Assembly (NCBI RefSeq): GCF_900187945.1
Contig: NZ_FYEH01000005.1
Coordinates: 62,001-126,000, forward strand
DNA length: 64,000 nt
Source of the DNA: Arboricoccus pini
Lineage (GTDB): Bacteria; Pseudomonadota; Alphaproteobacteria; Geminicoccales; Geminicoccaceae
Direction: 5' to 3'
Shown here piece by piece: positions 9,118 to 20,349 of the stretch; positions within the stretch are counted from its first letter, which is position 1; each line of letters opens with the position of its first letter. The notes beneath the pieces were generated by a model. It had not been told where the DNA came from. It made no database searches and saw only the letters and a program-made list of their open reading frames with translations. The position numbers and the translations under genes were made by a program.

Positions 9118-10878
9118 ATGGCTCGAGCGAGAGGAAGCGAATTGGTCGAGCAAGGGCTCACGCTGGACGAATTCAAGTCACGCCTCCCGCTTGCCGACAT
9201 CGTGGCGCGCCACGTCAAGTTGACGAAGCGGGGGCGGGAATTTACTGGACTTTGCCCTTTCCATCAGGAGAAGAGCCCTTCGTTCAACGTCGTCGAGACC
9301 AAGGGTTTCTACCACTGCTTTGGCTGCGGGGCGCACGGCAACGCCATCGACTTCATCATGGCGATCGAACGGCTGGAATTTTCCGAGGCATTGCAACGCA
9401 TAGCGGATTTAACCGGTCTTCCCGCTCCGAAAGGTGGCGGGCTCGGCCGCCCTCGCGTTGATAAGACGCTCTATGACGTTAACGCTGCCGCCGCTTTGTG
9501 GTTTGAGCAGCAGCTGCTTCTGCCTGAGGCTAAGGCTGCACGCGCCTACCTGAAGCAACGTGGTCTATCGGGCGCCGATGCGAAGCGTTTCCGCCTGGGG
9601 TGGGCGCCCGGAGGATGGCAATCCTTGCGCGATGCTCTCGTGGCGCAGGGTATGACGGAAGAAAAGCTTGTCGAGGCAGGCCTTCTGGTTCGTGCCGAAG
9701 ACCGACGCCCAGCCTATGACCGGTTTCGTGAGCGGATTATTTTTCCGATCGCCGATCAGCGCGGCCGGGTAATCGCCTTTGGCGGCAGGGCGCTGGGCGA
9801 TGCCAAGCCCAAATATCTCAATTCGCCCGAAACGCCTTTGTTCGACAAAGGGCGCCAGCTCTATGGCCAGGACGGTGCGTTCGTCGCTGCCCGAGACGCG
9901 GGCCCGGTTATCGTTGTCGAAGGATATATGGACGTCATCGCACTGCAGAAATCAGGCTTTGCGATGGCGGTCGCACCTTTGGGCACCGCGGTGACCGAGG
10001 ATCAGCTCAAGCTGCTATGGAAACTGGGGGACGAGCCGGTCTTTTGTTTGGACGGAGATGCGGCGGGGCTGCGGGCCGCAGTGCGCGTGACCGAACGGGC
10101 GCTGCCACATCTGGCGCCCGGCAAGAGTCTACGCTTCGTCATTCTCCCGTCGGGCGAGGATCCCGATAGCATGGTGAACGGGCCAGTGTCCGGTGGCAGC
10201 AGCGGAATTGATCGCTTCCGCATGCTGCTGGACGCGCCGATTGGGATGGGAGAATTTCTCTGGCGGCACCTGACTGCCGCCGGCATTCCGGAAACCCCAG
10301 AGCGACGTGCGGCCTTGCGGCGCGATCTGCGTGCGCTTGTGACATTGATCAACGCGCAGGATGTGCGTGCCGATTATGTCCAGTTTTTTAAAGACAAGCT
10401 CGACCAAGCTGGACTGGCGCGACGCGCCTCGAATGGTTCTCGCCGAGAGCGCAGACCGCGACAAGGCAGTTCTTTGGGCGCGCGGCACTCCTTTGACGGG
10501 CCGATGCCCGGAACGGCTGCGGGGCTCCTGGCGTCCCGGATCGATCGCGAATTGATAAGGCCGGTCTTGAAAGAGCCGGAACTCCTCGAAACCTATGAGG
10601 AGGCGTTTGCGAGAGCGCCATTGCAGACGGCAGTGTTGCGCGAACTCCGCGCTGAAATTCTTGCATGGTATGCGCACACGTCACATCTTGACGCTCACGC
10701 GCTCTTGAACCACTTGACCCAGTATGGTTTTGGTAAGCTCGTCAGCACTTTGCTCGCCGAGCAGCCATTCCTCTCGGGTAAGCAAGCGGTGGGCTTCACT
10801 GACGGCGAGCGAGCGAGATGGCAGAAGAGGCTTTCTGCCGTATCGACGAATAGCCGTTCGGTTCTAGGTTCTGCGTGA
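9118..10878 (+). CDS. dnaG: DNA primase DnaG
   Basis: Synthesises RNA primers for chromosomal replication. The ATG at 9118 gives 586 residues. A TTG at 9142, preceded by AGAGGA, is a possible alternative. An upstream ATG at 9046 would add a non-conserved tail. The N-terminal zinc-binding motif reads CPFHQEKSPSF then YHCFGCGAHG. The TOPRIM catalytic core appears as VIVVEGYMDVIAL and then CLDGDAAGLRAA, with the acidic metal-binding residues. The C-terminal region that contacts DnaB is less conserved. It is followed by rpoD, a classic arrangement of the macromolecular synthesis operon (here without rpsU). Confidence 0.97.
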   Translation: MARARGSELVEQGLTLDEFKSRLPLADIVARHVKLTKRGREFTGLCPFHQEKSPSFNVVETKGFYHCFGCGAHGNAIDFIMAIERLEFSEALQRIADLTGLPAPKGGGLGRPRVDKTLYDVNAAAALWFEQQLLLPEAKAARAYLKQRGLSGADAKRFRLGWAPGGWQSLRDALVAQGMTEEKLVEAGLLVRAEDRRPAYDRFRERIIFPIADQRGRVIAFGGRALGDAKPKYLNSPETPLFDKGRQLYGQDGAFVAARDAGPVIVVEGYMDVIALQKSGFAMAVAPLGTAVTEDQLKLLWKLGDEPVFCLDGDAAGLRAAVRVTERALPHLAPGKSLRFVILPSGEDPDSMVNGPVSGGSSGIDRFRMLLDAPIGMGEFLWRHLTAAGIPETPERRAALRRDLRALVTLINAQDVRADYVQFFKDKLDQAGLARRASNGSRRERRPRQGSSLGARHSFDGPMPGTAAGLLASRIDRELIRPVLKEPELLETYEEAFARAPLQTAVLRELRAEILAWYAHTSHLDAHALLNHLTQYGFGKLVSTLLAEQPFLSGKQAVGFTDGERARWQKRLSAVSTNSRSVLGSA

Positions 10879-11107
10879 GTTACCTTGGGTTGACGGATCG
10901 ATATTCCTCATGTCCGGCGATGACGTCGATGAACGCGCGTTGGTGACACGCAAGGAAGGCGGCCGGTGAGTGCGAGGACCTGTCGGCCAATGCCAACGGG
11001 GCTTTGCACGTTACACGTAACGGTTTGTCGGACGGTGACGTCCGAGGAGTCGGTCGCGGGGTGCGCCCAGGCTCGTCATCAACTTTTTAATGTAGGAGGT
11101 CGCTTGC

Positions 11108-13102
<1,995 letters not shown>

Positions 13103-13118
13103 GCGGCAACTTTGCCGC
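13103..13118 (+). other. Perfect hairpin directly after the rpoD stop codon
   Basis: GCGGCAA and TTGCCGC pair with a two-base spacer starting at the base after the TGA. No T-run follows, so it is not a standard intrinsic terminator. It may protect the rpoD mRNA 3' end or mark a processing boundary before the tRNA. Confidence 0.4.
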
Positions 13119-13173
13119 AGCATACTTGCCTATCGAGTAAGGCTGCGGCTAAAGCGATGCGCATTCGCCCGTG

Positions 13174-13249
13174 GGGCCTGTAGCTCAGTGGTTAGAGCTG
13201 GCCGCTCATAACGGTCTGGTCGCAGGTTCGAATCCTGCCGGGCCCACCA
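13174..13249 (+). tRNA. tRNA-Ile2 (anticodon CAU, lysidine-modified)
   Basis: A full 76-base cloverleaf with encoded CCA. The acceptor stem GGGCCTG pairs with CGGGCCC, the T stem GCAGG with CCTGC, and the anticodon loop is CTCATAA. The D arm (GCTCAGTGGTTAGAGC) and variable loop (TGGTCGC) match the minor isoleucine tRNA read as AUA after TilS modification better than elongator tRNA-Met. Ile2 is therefore my call; elongator Met is the alternative. Position behind rpoD is common in Rhodospirillales. Confidence 0.85.
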
Positions 13250-13275
13250 TGCGACATCAGGGACGAAATTGCCTG

Positions 13276-14724
13276 ATGCGCCGCGCTGATACGAAAATGT
13301 CGAGATCGTGGAGGCGGGAGGCTGATCTGCCCAGGCTTGTTGTCAAAGAGCTGATTGATCTCGATGTGCTCTTGGCAGCAGATCGCCTGGCTGGTTTGCC
13401 TGCGCTGACCTTCCTGGACAGCGCCATGCGCCATGCGCATCTCGGGCGCTATTCCTTTATTGCCGCTGATCCATTTGGCTCGTTCCGTGTCGACCGGCAG
13501 GGCACGTTTTGGAACGAAGAGCGGTATGAAGGCGAACCCCTCTCGTTTTTGCGGAGCCTGCTCGAACGCTACAGGCAAGAGGCGGAGCCGGAACTGCCGC
13601 CCTTCACCGGCGGTGCTGCAGGGTTCATCGCCTACGAATTTGCGCATCATCTGGAGCGGCTGCCACCCACAACGGACAATGGCCAGCCGGACCTGCTCCT
13701 GCATTTCTACGACGTCGTGCTCGCGTTCGACCATCACCGAGGGCGCGCGTGGCTGATATCCAGTGGATGGCCAGAGGACGACGGGGATCGCCGGCTCTTG
13801 CGCGCCGAGGCCAGGGCCTCTTGGTTTCTGGATCGTTTGGCCAAAGGCCAGACGGCTCAGGCGGTCAAGCCGATCAAGCTGGAGTGGGCGCCAGCCGTCG
13901 ACCGCAGCACCGTCGAGGCATCGATCGGAAGGGTCATCGAATACGTCCTGGCGGGCGATATTTTCCAGGCCAATCTGTCGCATCATTTCGAGGCTCGCTT
14001 GCCGGAGACGCCACGCCGCTGGCTGGACGTCTATCTGAATCTACGTCGTGCCAATCCCGCTACGTTCGGGGCGTGGCTGGACTATGGCGACCTCAAGATC
14101 GCCTCATGTTCGCCCGAGCGATTCATTCGCCTTGAGGGAGACGCGGTTGAAACGCGCCCCATCAAGGGTACGGCGCGTCGATCCGTGGATCCCTTGGAGG
14201 ACGACCAACTGGTTGCGGCCTTGACGGGCTCGGAAAAAGAGCGGGCCGAAAACGTCATGATCGTCGATCTTCTCCGCAATGATCTTTCACGGGTCTGCCT
14301 GCCGCACTCGGTCCAGGTGCCGAGTCTTTGCGCAGTCGAAAGCTATGCGGGCCTGCATCACTTGGTCTCGACCGTCACCGGCCGGCTGCGCCCAGGACTT
14401 GATGCGCTGGATCTTCTGGCGGCGTCTTTTCCTGGCGGCTCCATCACCGGTGCTCCGAAGCTGCGCGCCATGGAGGTCATTGCCGAGTTAGAAAAGCGGC
14501 CTCGTGGGATCTATTGCGGCTGTATCGGCTATATCGGCTTCGATGGGCGCATGGACACCAACGTCGCCATCAGGACTCTGACGCTCGCCAATGGGGTAGC
14601 AAGCTTCGATGTCGGTGGCGGCATCACCGTCTTATCCGATCCCGCGCGTGAATATGAGGAGACGATGGTCAAAGCCGCTCGCCTTTTCGCCGCTTTCAGC
14701 GAGCAGATTGAGCCTCGGTTATGA
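13276..14724 (+). CDS. pabB: Aminodeoxychorismate synthase component I PabB
   Basis: Converts chorismate and ammonia into 4-amino-4-deoxychorismate for folate synthesis. The reading frame is open through the tRNA, so the start must lie beyond it. ATG codons occur at 13249 (sharing the last base of CCA), 13276 and 13297. I take 13276, which has GGGA about ten bases upstream, giving 482 residues. The chorismate-binding domain shows RPIKGTARR with the PabB-type lysine, and PGGSITGAPKLRAMEVI. An EKERAENVMIVDLLRNDLSR segment is typical of the TrpE/PabB fold. PabB rather than TrpE is supported by the downstream pabA and pabC, joined by overlapping codons. Confidence 0.93.
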   Translation: MRRADTKMSRSWRREADLPRLVVKELIDLDVLLAADRLAGLPALTFLDSAMRHAHLGRYSFIAADPFGSFRVDRQGTFWNEERYEGEPLSFLRSLLERYRQEAEPELPPFTGGAAGFIAYEFAHHLERLPPTTDNGQPDLLLHFYDVVLAFDHHRGRAWLISSGWPEDDGDRRLLRAEARASWFLDRLAKGQTAQAVKPIKLEWAPAVDRSTVEASIGRVIEYVLAGDIFQANLSHHFEARLPETPRRWLDVYLNLRRANPATFGAWLDYGDLKIASCSPERFIRLEGDAVETRPIKGTARRSVDPLEDDQLVAALTGSEKERAENVMIVDLLRNDLSRVCLPHSVQVPSLCAVESYAGLHHLVSTVTGRLRPGLDALDLLAASFPGGSITGAPKLRAMEVIAELEKRPRGIYCGCIGYIGFDGRMDTNVAIRTLTLANGVASFDVGGGITVLSDPAREYEETMVKAARLFAAFSEQIEPRL

Positions 14725-15314
14725 TCGTCCTGATCGACAATTATGACAGCTTCGTCTTCAACGTGGCCCGCTACCTGGAGGAACTCGGCAATTCGACCGA
14801 TGTCGTTAGAAACGACGCGATCGACGTGGCGGCGCTGGAAGCAAAGGAGCCCGAGGCGATCATATTGTCTCCCGGCCCGTGCACGCCCAACGAGGCTGGC
14901 GTCTCGCTGGATATCGTGTCCAAACTCTCAGGAAAGATCCCTCTTCTAGGAATTTGCCTCGGACATCAGTGCATTGGCCAGGCCTTCGGCGGCGAGGTTG
15001 GTCGTGCGCGCTACCCGATGCATGGCCGGTCCTCCCTCATAGCCCACCCGGCAACGGGACTCTTCGAAGGGTTGCCATCACCCCTGGCGGTGGGGCGCTA
15101 TCATTCGCTCATCGTCGATTTCGACGAGACGGCAAATGCGGACCTAGCCGTGACGGCGCGATCTTCGGAAGGGGAGATCATGGCGCTCCAGCATAAGAAG
15201 CATCCTACCGTCGGCATTCAGTTTCACCCAGAGTCAATTCTCACCGAGCACGGGCATCACATGCTCGCCAATTTCGTCGCCATCGCTAAGGCTTGGCGTC
15301 GTGTTCTGGTATGA
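14721..15314 (+). CDS. pabA: Aminodeoxychorismate synthase glutaminase component PabA
   Basis: Class I glutamine amidotransferase that supplies ammonia to PabB. The 197 residues contain the oxyanion region ILSPGPCTPNEAG, the nucleophile elbow GICLGHQCIGQAFGG and the catalytic His-Glu in QFHPESILTEHG. Its ATG overlaps the pabB stop as ATGA, a sign of translational coupling. TrpG would look nearly the same; the pabB/pabC context favours PabA, though one protein may serve both pathways. Confidence 0.92.
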   Translation: MIVLIDNYDSFVFNVARYLEELGNSTDVVRNDAIDVAALEAKEPEAIILSPGPCTPNEAGVSLDIVSKLSGKIPLLGICLGHQCIGQAFGGEVGRARYPMHGRSSLIAHPATGLFEGLPSPLAVGRYHSLIVDFDETANADLAVTARSSEGEIMALQHKKHPTVGIQFHPESILTEHGHHMLANFVAIAKAWRRVLV

Positions 15315-16146
15315 TGGAGCGATCCGACAGCTCCCACTACAGGCGTTCGACTTGCGCGACCGTGGGTTGCTCCTGGGCGACGGTGTGTTCGAGACGGTCG
15401 CCATCCGCAATCGCACGCCCTTCCAGATCGATGCGCATCTGACGCGCCTGAACGAGGGTGCCGCACGGCTCGGCATTTCCTTCGCCATCGCGCGAGCGAG
15501 TGACGCCATCCATGAGCTTGCAGCGGCCTATGACCGTCCCGACGCGATCTTGCGCTTGACGCTTACGCACGGCCCCTCGGATCGTGGCCTTGCCCGACCC
15601 CGCTCGCCGGAGCCGACAATCTTTGCGAGCATTTCGCCATGGACGCCTCCGCGCAGGGCCGAGCCGGTACGTCTAGTAACGGCGTCGATTAGACGGAACG
15701 AGACGTCGCCCTCATCCCGTCACAAGACACTCAATTACCTGGACCAGATCGCGGCTCTGGAAGAGGCGGGACGCCGGGGGGCGGACGACGCGCTCTTACT
15801 CAATACGGAAGGCCGTCCGGCCTGCGCGTCCGCTGCCAATCTCTTTGCCGTGCACGGCAGAACCTTGTTGACGCCCGCGCTCGACGAGGGAGCATTGCCG
15901 GGGACTGTCCGTCGTGCCTTGATCACAGCGGCGCCGACTCTTGGCTTTGAGCCCAAAGAAACGCGAATCAGTTGCGCCGAACTCCTGGCCGCCGACTGCG
16001 TGTTCCTTACAAACAGTGTCCGTTTCGTCCGCCATGTGCGAATGCTCGACGAAAAGCGTTATCTCGATCAGTCCCCTTATCCTGACCTGATCGTCAACTG
16101 GCTGTGGGCGGAAATGCAGCGCGAGTGCGTGGAGTCTAAACGCTGA
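15301..16146 (+). CDS. pabC: Aminodeoxychorismate lyase PabC (fold type IV PLP enzyme)
   Basis: Releases pyruvate from aminodeoxychorismate to give 4-aminobenzoate. It starts with GTG at 15301, overlapping the end of pabA by 14 bases. The 281 residues fit the branched-chain aminotransferase/4-amino-4-deoxychorismate lyase fold. The start reads RDRGLLLGDGVFETV, the PLP-lysine segment is HKTLNYLDQI, and the cofactor phosphate-binding stretch is GALPGTVRRAL. Annotation systems often call such proteins D-amino-acid or branched-chain aminotransferases. The operon with pabB and pabA makes PabC the better call. Confidence 0.88.
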   Translation: MFWYDGAIRQLPLQAFDLRDRGLLLGDGVFETVAIRNRTPFQIDAHLTRLNEGAARLGISFAIARASDAIHELAAAYDRPDAILRLTLTHGPSDRGLARPRSPEPTIFASISPWTPPRRAEPVRLVTASIRRNETSPSSRHKTLNYLDQIAALEEAGRRGADDALLLNTEGRPACASAANLFAVHGRTLLTPALDEGALPGTVRRALITAAPTLGFEPKETRISCAELLAADCVFLTNSVRFVRHVRMLDEKRYLDQSPYPDLIVNWLWAEMQRECVESKR

Positions 16147-16312
16147 CGCCGACGGCCACCATGATGGCCAGCCAGAGCACGAACGTGAAGATGAGAACTG
16201 GTCCAAGCTCGCCGAATGCCTCGACATCCTGGACCCTCGCCGGGGTCGCTGGAAGTCCAGCTTGCGTTGTAACTGAAGCTGGGGCAGGGGAGGACGTCGA
16301 AGTCGTTGTCAT
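16136..16312 (-). CDS. Small single-span membrane protein, unknown function
   Basis: A 58-residue ORF using the second in-frame ATG; a longer form starts at 16345. It has a Thr/Ser/Pro/Ala-rich N-terminus and one C-terminal membrane helix (LGPVLIFTFVLWLAIMVAVG). Its end overlaps the convergent pabC by 11 bases. No family is recognised, and the Shine-Dalgarno sequence is weak. The sharp split into a polar half and a clean helix makes translation plausible. Confidence 0.4.
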   Translation of the reverse strand: MTTTSTSSPAPASVTTQAGLPATPARVQDVEAFGELGPVLIFTFVLWLAIMVAVGVSV

Positions 16313-16345
16313 TATTCTCGTACCGGGCAAGCGATGGGCAATCAA

Positions 16346-16694
16346 CCGTCCGCCGGTGCTGGTATTCCAGCTTCCCGGGCCGACGGAGGAGATTTAGGTC
16401 ATCGCGATCTTTGATGCTGTAGATTTACTGCAACGTGTCGTTGATCGACGACCATGTGTGCTCGTACGGGCACGCTCGCGGGGCCCTGCCGATTGCGCTC
16501 GCTCGATCGCGGCCCTTATCGTTTGGCGGCTTCGCCCGGTTGACAAAACAGGATGCGCGCGAGTACACGACCGGACCCGGTGGGCGCCGATGTCGCCCGC
16601 TGCGGTTGGTGTTGTACATAGTCGCATGGAAGTTCATTGGGCGACTGCCTGAAGAACAGGCGTCCCCGCGGCTTAAGCTATAGGCTCGGACAAG
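16346..16694. other. Non-coding region upstream of rplM
   Basis: About 350 bases with no convincing gene. A TTGACA at 16540-16545 is the best -35-like hexamer for the ribosomal protein operon, but the sequence 17-18 bases further (TACACG) is only a weak -10. A long leader before rplM would leave room for ribosomal-protein feedback control, though I cannot define a structure for it. Confidence 0.35.
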
Positions 16695-17180
16695 ATGAAG
16701 ACCTATTCCGCCAAGCCCGGCGAGATCGAGCGGGGCTGGTTCATTATCGACGCCGAGGGCCTAGTTCTCGGTCGGCTCGCTGCCATTCTCGCCAATCGTT
16801 TGCGCGGGAAGCACAAGCCGACGTTCACCCCCCATATGGATTGCGGTGACCACATCGTTGTCGTGAATGCGGAAAAGGTCGTCCTGACCGGCAACAAGCC
16901 GAAGCAGAAGATCTATTATCGTCACACCGGCCATCCGGGCGGATTGAAGGAGACGGTCGCGGACAAGATTCTTAGCGGTCGCTTCCCTGAGCGTGTCATC
17001 GAGGCGGCAGTCAAGCGCATGGTGCCGGCGGGCCCGCTTGGCCGTGACGTGCTGCGTAAGCTGCATGTTTATAAGGGCAGCGAGCATCCCCACCAGGGGC
17101 AGCAGCCGCAGTCGCTGGATATAGCCGCCTTCAATTCCAAGAATTCGATCGCCAGCGGCAAGGAGCAGGCCAATGTCTGA
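16695..17180 (+). CDS. rplM: 50S ribosomal protein L13
   Basis: Early-assembly large-subunit protein. The 161 residues start [20 protein letters not shown]. The family core follows ([20 protein letters not shown], then [17 protein letters not shown] and [20 protein letters not shown]). It is followed by rpsI with an 8-base overlap, the conserved L13-S9 operon. Confidence 0.98.
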   Translation: MKTYSAKPGEIERGWFIIDAEGLVLGRLAAILANRLRGKHKPTFTPHMDCGDHIVVVNAEKVVLTGNKPKQKIYYRHTGHPGGLKETVADKILSGRFPERVIEAAVKRMVPAGPLGRDVLRKLHVYKGSEHPHQGQQPQSLDIAAFNSKNSIASGKEQANV

Positions 17181-17655
17181 GGTCGCCCATTCGTTTGACG
17201 AACTTTCCAAGCTGCGGGGCGGAGAGGGAGAAGTTAGCTTCGAGCCGGCCGAGCCCAAGATCGACAAATTCGGCCGTGCCTATGCAACGGGTCGCCGTAA
17301 GGAGTCGGTGGCTCGGGTCTGGATCAAGCAGGGTACCGGTAAGTTCACTGTCAACGGTCGCGAGATGCCTGTCTATTTCGCTCGCCCGACCTTGCAGATG
17401 GTTATCAATCAGCCCTTCGCGACGATTAATCGCGAGGGCACATATGATGTGATCTGTACGGTCGCTGGGGGCGGGCTCTCCGGTCAGGCCGGTGCTGTGC
17501 GACATGGTCTGAGCCGAGCGCTCATCAACTTCGAGCCGGCTTTGCGCCCGGCCCTGAAGCACATGGGCTTTCTCACGCGCGATGACCGTGAGGTTGAGCG
17601 CAAGAAGTACGGTAAGGCCAAGGCTCGTCGAAGCTTCCAGTTCTCGAAGCGTTAA
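17173..17655 (+). CDS. rpsI: 30S ribosomal protein S9
   Basis: Small-subunit head protein whose C-terminal tail reaches the P-site tRNA. The 160 residues carry an alphaproteobacterial N-terminal extension of about 35 residues before [15 protein letters not shown]. The core [18 protein letters not shown] leads to the basic tail [11 protein letters not shown]. The ATG lies inside the end of rplM. A strong terminator follows. Confidence 0.98.
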   Translation: MSEVAHSFDELSKLRGGEGEVSFEPAEPKIDKFGRAYATGRRKESVARVWIKQGTGKFTVNGREMPVYFARPTLQMVINQPFATINREGTYDVICTVAGGGLSGQAGAVRHGLSRALINFEPALRPALKHMGFLTRDDREVERKKYGKAKARRSFQFSKR

Positions 17656-17683
17656 TCTCGTCCGCTTCGAAACGGCTGTTTGT

Positions 17684-17711
17684 AAAACGCCCGGGCTTGC
17701 CCGGGCGTTTT
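17684..17711 (+). terminator. Intrinsic terminator of the rplM-rpsI operon
   Basis: AAAACGCCCGGG pairs perfectly with CCCGGGCGTTTT around a CTTG tetraloop, and the final T-run belongs to the stem. Because both arms end in A or T runs it could also act on transcripts coming from the other side. Confidence 0.9.
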
Positions 17712-17789
17712 CGTTTGGGTGCAAGCTTCGTTTCGATGTCTTGCCCGGCCGCCCCTTATCAAGGCTCGCGGCCGGGCCAGGCGATTAGG

Positions 17790-19031
17790 CTAACCTTGAG
17801 ATGGTCTCATAACGGTCTGAACGACATCGATTGATCCCGTCCTGAATCCAGCTTCACAATAAGCCAGATAATAGGTCCAGATACGGCGAAAGCGTTCGTC
17901 GAAGCCCCGCTCTACGATCGATGACCAAGCGAGGTCGAAGCGCTCCCGCCAGAGGCCAAGGGTCCTGGCATAGTCACCGCCGAATGTAATAGAGTCTGTT
18001 TCCTGAAGACCCGCAGATCGGCTAACGGACTTCAAGATCGATGGCGACGGGAGCATCCCGCCGGGAAAGATGTAGCGCTGAATGAAATCGGGCGTGCGCC
18101 TATATTCGCTGAAATGATCATCGGCAATCGTGATGATCTGTAGGCCGGCGGCACCGTCTGGCGTCAGGCAAGCGCGGAGCTTGTCGAAGAACGTGCGCCA
18201 GTAGCTTTCGCCAACTGCCTCGAACATCTCGATCGACGCAATTTTATCGAACTGGCCCTCGACGTCGCGATAATCCTGAAAACGGATTTCGACCTGTTCG
18301 TTCAGCCCTTCCTCGGCGACGCGACGCCGCGCGTATGTCAGTTGCTCCTGCGAGATGGTCAGGCTCGTCACCTTCATCCCGTATTCCTTGGCCGCGAGAA
18401 TGGCGAAGGTGCCCCAGCCGCTGCCTATCTCAAGGAGCCTTTGGCCGGGACCGGCACCAATCATCTTGAGCAGTCGACGGCACTTCGCCAACTGAGCCTC
18501 TGCCAATTCCTTGGTCCCGTCGACGAAAGCGGCGGCCGAATAGAGCATGGTTGGATCGAGCCAACTCGCGAAGAAGTCGTTGCCCAGGTCGTAATGCGCG
18601 TGGATGTTTCGCCGACTTCCATGTTTGGTGTTGGTTCGAAATGCGTGCTGCAGGCGCCGGATGGCCCGATTGAGTGTGCTCCCGTAGTAGGACGTGCCCC
18701 AGGCATCTTGATTTCGATCCAAAAGCTCCAGAAGTGTCGACAGATCCGGACTATCCCAATCGCCATCGAGAAAGCTCTCGGCAAAGCCAACCGCACCGCC
18801 AGTCATATAGCGACGCATGATTCGCCCGTTGCGCAGGACAATCGTCGCTGCCGGGCCGGGATTCTCACCTTCGACCACCCGTTGTGATCCATCGGGCAGA
18901 ACGATGGTCAAGCGCCCAATGACGAGTCGTTCGGACATGGCAAGGAGTGCGGCGATCGCCGGTCCGTGGCGCCCCAGATTACCTATGGCTCGCCCACGAC
19001 CATCCGCGGTTCGATGCCCCACCATCTTCAT
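17790..19031 (-). CDS. cfa: Cyclopropane-fatty-acyl-phospholipid synthase family protein
   Basis: SAM-dependent methyltransferase acting on unsaturated acyl chains of membrane phospholipids. The ATG at 19031 has GAGGA seven bases upstream and gives 413 residues; the frame is open to an ATG at 19049. The N-terminal half carries AHYDLGNDFFASWLDPTMLY, typical of cyclopropane synthases. The SAM site is LLEIGSGWGTFAILAA, and the later stretch QFDKIASIEMFEAVGESYW holds the conserved acidic and aromatic residues. In bacteria these enzymes harden membranes against acid and stationary-phase stress. Paralogues with other methylation products exist. Confidence 0.92.
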   Translation of the reverse strand: MKMVGHRTADGRGRAIGNLGRHGPAIAALLAMSERLVIGRLTIVLPDGSQRVVEGENPGPAATIVLRNGRIMRRYMTGGAVGFAESFLDGDWDSPDLSTLLELLDRNQDAWGTSYYGSTLNRAIRRLQHAFRTNTKHGSRRNIHAHYDLGNDFFASWLDPTMLYSAAAFVDGTKELAEAQLAKCRRLLKMIGAGPGQRLLEIGSGWGTFAILAAKEYGMKVTSLTISQEQLTYARRRVAEEGLNEQVEIRFQDYRDVEGQFDKIASIEMFEAVGESYWRTFFDKLRACLTPDGAAGLQIITIADDHFSEYRRTPDFIQRYIFPGGMLPSPSILKSVSRSAGLQETDSITFGGDYARTLGLWRERFDLAWSSIVERGFDERFRRIWTYYLAYCEAGFRTGSIDVVQTVMRPSQG

Positions 19032-19226
19032 GCCCAAATCCTCTGTCATGTCTGGCTGGCGATTAATCTAACGAGGAGATTGGCGGCGGTCGACGGCGAG
19101 CATCGCAAGGATGGATTGGAAACGTCACCTTTGGTACATCCATGTTCTACATGGGTTCCGGTGACGAACGCCTGTTAGACTACAAAGTCATGTTAAAAGG
19201 CCTCGCTAGAGGCATGAGGCCAGAAC

Positions 19227-20219
19227 ATGGAGACGACCGTGGCTGACGAGAACTATGGGGAAACGACGATTGATCGGCCGGGCAGAGGTCGCATCTACGA
19301 TTCGATCGCGGAGACAATCGGCAACACGCCGCTCGTACGACTGCATCGCCTTTCCGAGACAGCAGGATCGAAAGCCGACATCCTTTTAAAATTGGAGTTC
19401 TTCAATCCGCTTGCCAGCGTCAAGGATCGCATCGGTGTCGCGATGGTCGATGCGCTGGAGCGCGAGGGCAAGCTCAAGCCAGGCGGAACCCTTATCGAGC
19501 CGACGTCGGGCAATACGGGCATCGCATTGGCGTTCGTTGCGGCAGCAAGGGGCTATCGGCTGATTTTGACCATGCCCGAATCGATGTCTATGGAACGGCG
19601 CAAAATGCTGAAATTCCTCGGCGCGGAAATTGAGCTGACGCCGCGGGAAAAGGGGATGAAAGGAGCCATCGCCCGCGCACACGAGCTGCTCGAGGCGATC
19701 CCGGGAGCTGTGATGCCCGGACAATTTTCCAATCCGGCCAATCCCGCCATCCATCGTCGGACGACCGCCGAGGAAATTTGGCGCGATACGGATGGAAAAG
19801 TGGACGCGTTGATCTCGGGCGTCGGGACGGGCGGTACGTTGACCGGTACTGCGCAAGTGCTGAAGGAGCGCAAGCCTGCCGTCAAAGTGATCGCTGTAGA
19901 GCCGGAGGCTAGTCCCGTTCTTTCGGGCGGTGCGCCGGCGCCCCACATGATTCAGGGAATTGGTGCTGGCTTCGTGCCGGAGATCCTCGATACCGACCTC
20001 ATCGACGAAATCATCAAGATCGCCAATGAGACGGCTTTCGACACGTCGCGCAAGCTCGCTCGGCTCGAAGGTATTCCTGGTGGGATTTCTTCCGGCGCCG
20101 CCGTGGCGGCCGCTCTCGAGATCGGCAAGCGTCCAGATTATGCTGGGAAGACCATCGTAGCGATCATCCCATCTTTCGCCGAGCGCTATATGACCACGCC
20201 CCTCTTCGAGGGTCTTTGA
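19227..20219 (+). CDS. cysK: Cysteine synthase A (O-acetylserine sulfhydrylase)
   Basis: PLP enzyme producing cysteine from O-acetylserine and sulfide. The 330 residues include a roughly 20-residue extension before [20 protein letters not shown]. The PLP-lysine is in [14 protein letters not shown], the substrate loop is [13 protein letters not shown], and the phosphate-binding glycine loop is [14 protein letters not shown] at 19239 with GGAG upstream is a possible shorter start. It converges on a tRNA-Val gene. Confidence 0.95.
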   Translation: METTVADENYGETTIDRPGRGRIYDSIAETIGNTPLVRLHRLSETAGSKADILLKLEFFNPLASVKDRIGVAMVDALEREGKLKPGGTLIEPTSGNTGIALAFVAAARGYRLILTMPESMSMERRKMLKFLGAEIELTPREKGMKGAIARAHELLEAIPGAVMPGQFSNPANPAIHRRTTAEEIWRDTDGKVDALISGVGTGGTLTGTAQVLKERKPAVKVIAVEPEASPVLSGGAPAPHMIQGIGAGFVPEILDTDLIDEIIKIANETAFDTSRKLARLEGIPGGISSGAAVAAALEIGKRPDYAGKTIVAIIPSFAERYMTTPLFEGL

Positions 20220-20238
20220 GGATGGGCAGATCCGAGCA

Positions 20239-20313
20239 TGGTGGGCGGTATAGGGATCGAACCTATGACCCCTCCCGTGTGAAGGGAGTGCTCTACCGCT
20301 GAGCTAACCGCCC
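20239..20313 (-). tRNA. tRNA-Val (anticodon CAC)
   Basis: A 75-base minus-strand cloverleaf with encoded CCA. The GGGCGGT acceptor strand pairs with the complementary 3' strand, the anticodon stem CTCCC/GGGAG encloses TTCACAC, and the T arm contains GGTTCGATCC. It lies between convergent cysK and co-oriented gph. Confidence 0.95.
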
Positions 20314-20349
20314 GGTCGCGGCTGTCTATGATGATCAGTGGCAGGCTTG

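Noticed and set aside
13103-13118. Intrinsic terminator for rpoD
   Set aside because: A perfect hairpin exists but has a two-base loop and no T-run, so it is listed only as a structure.
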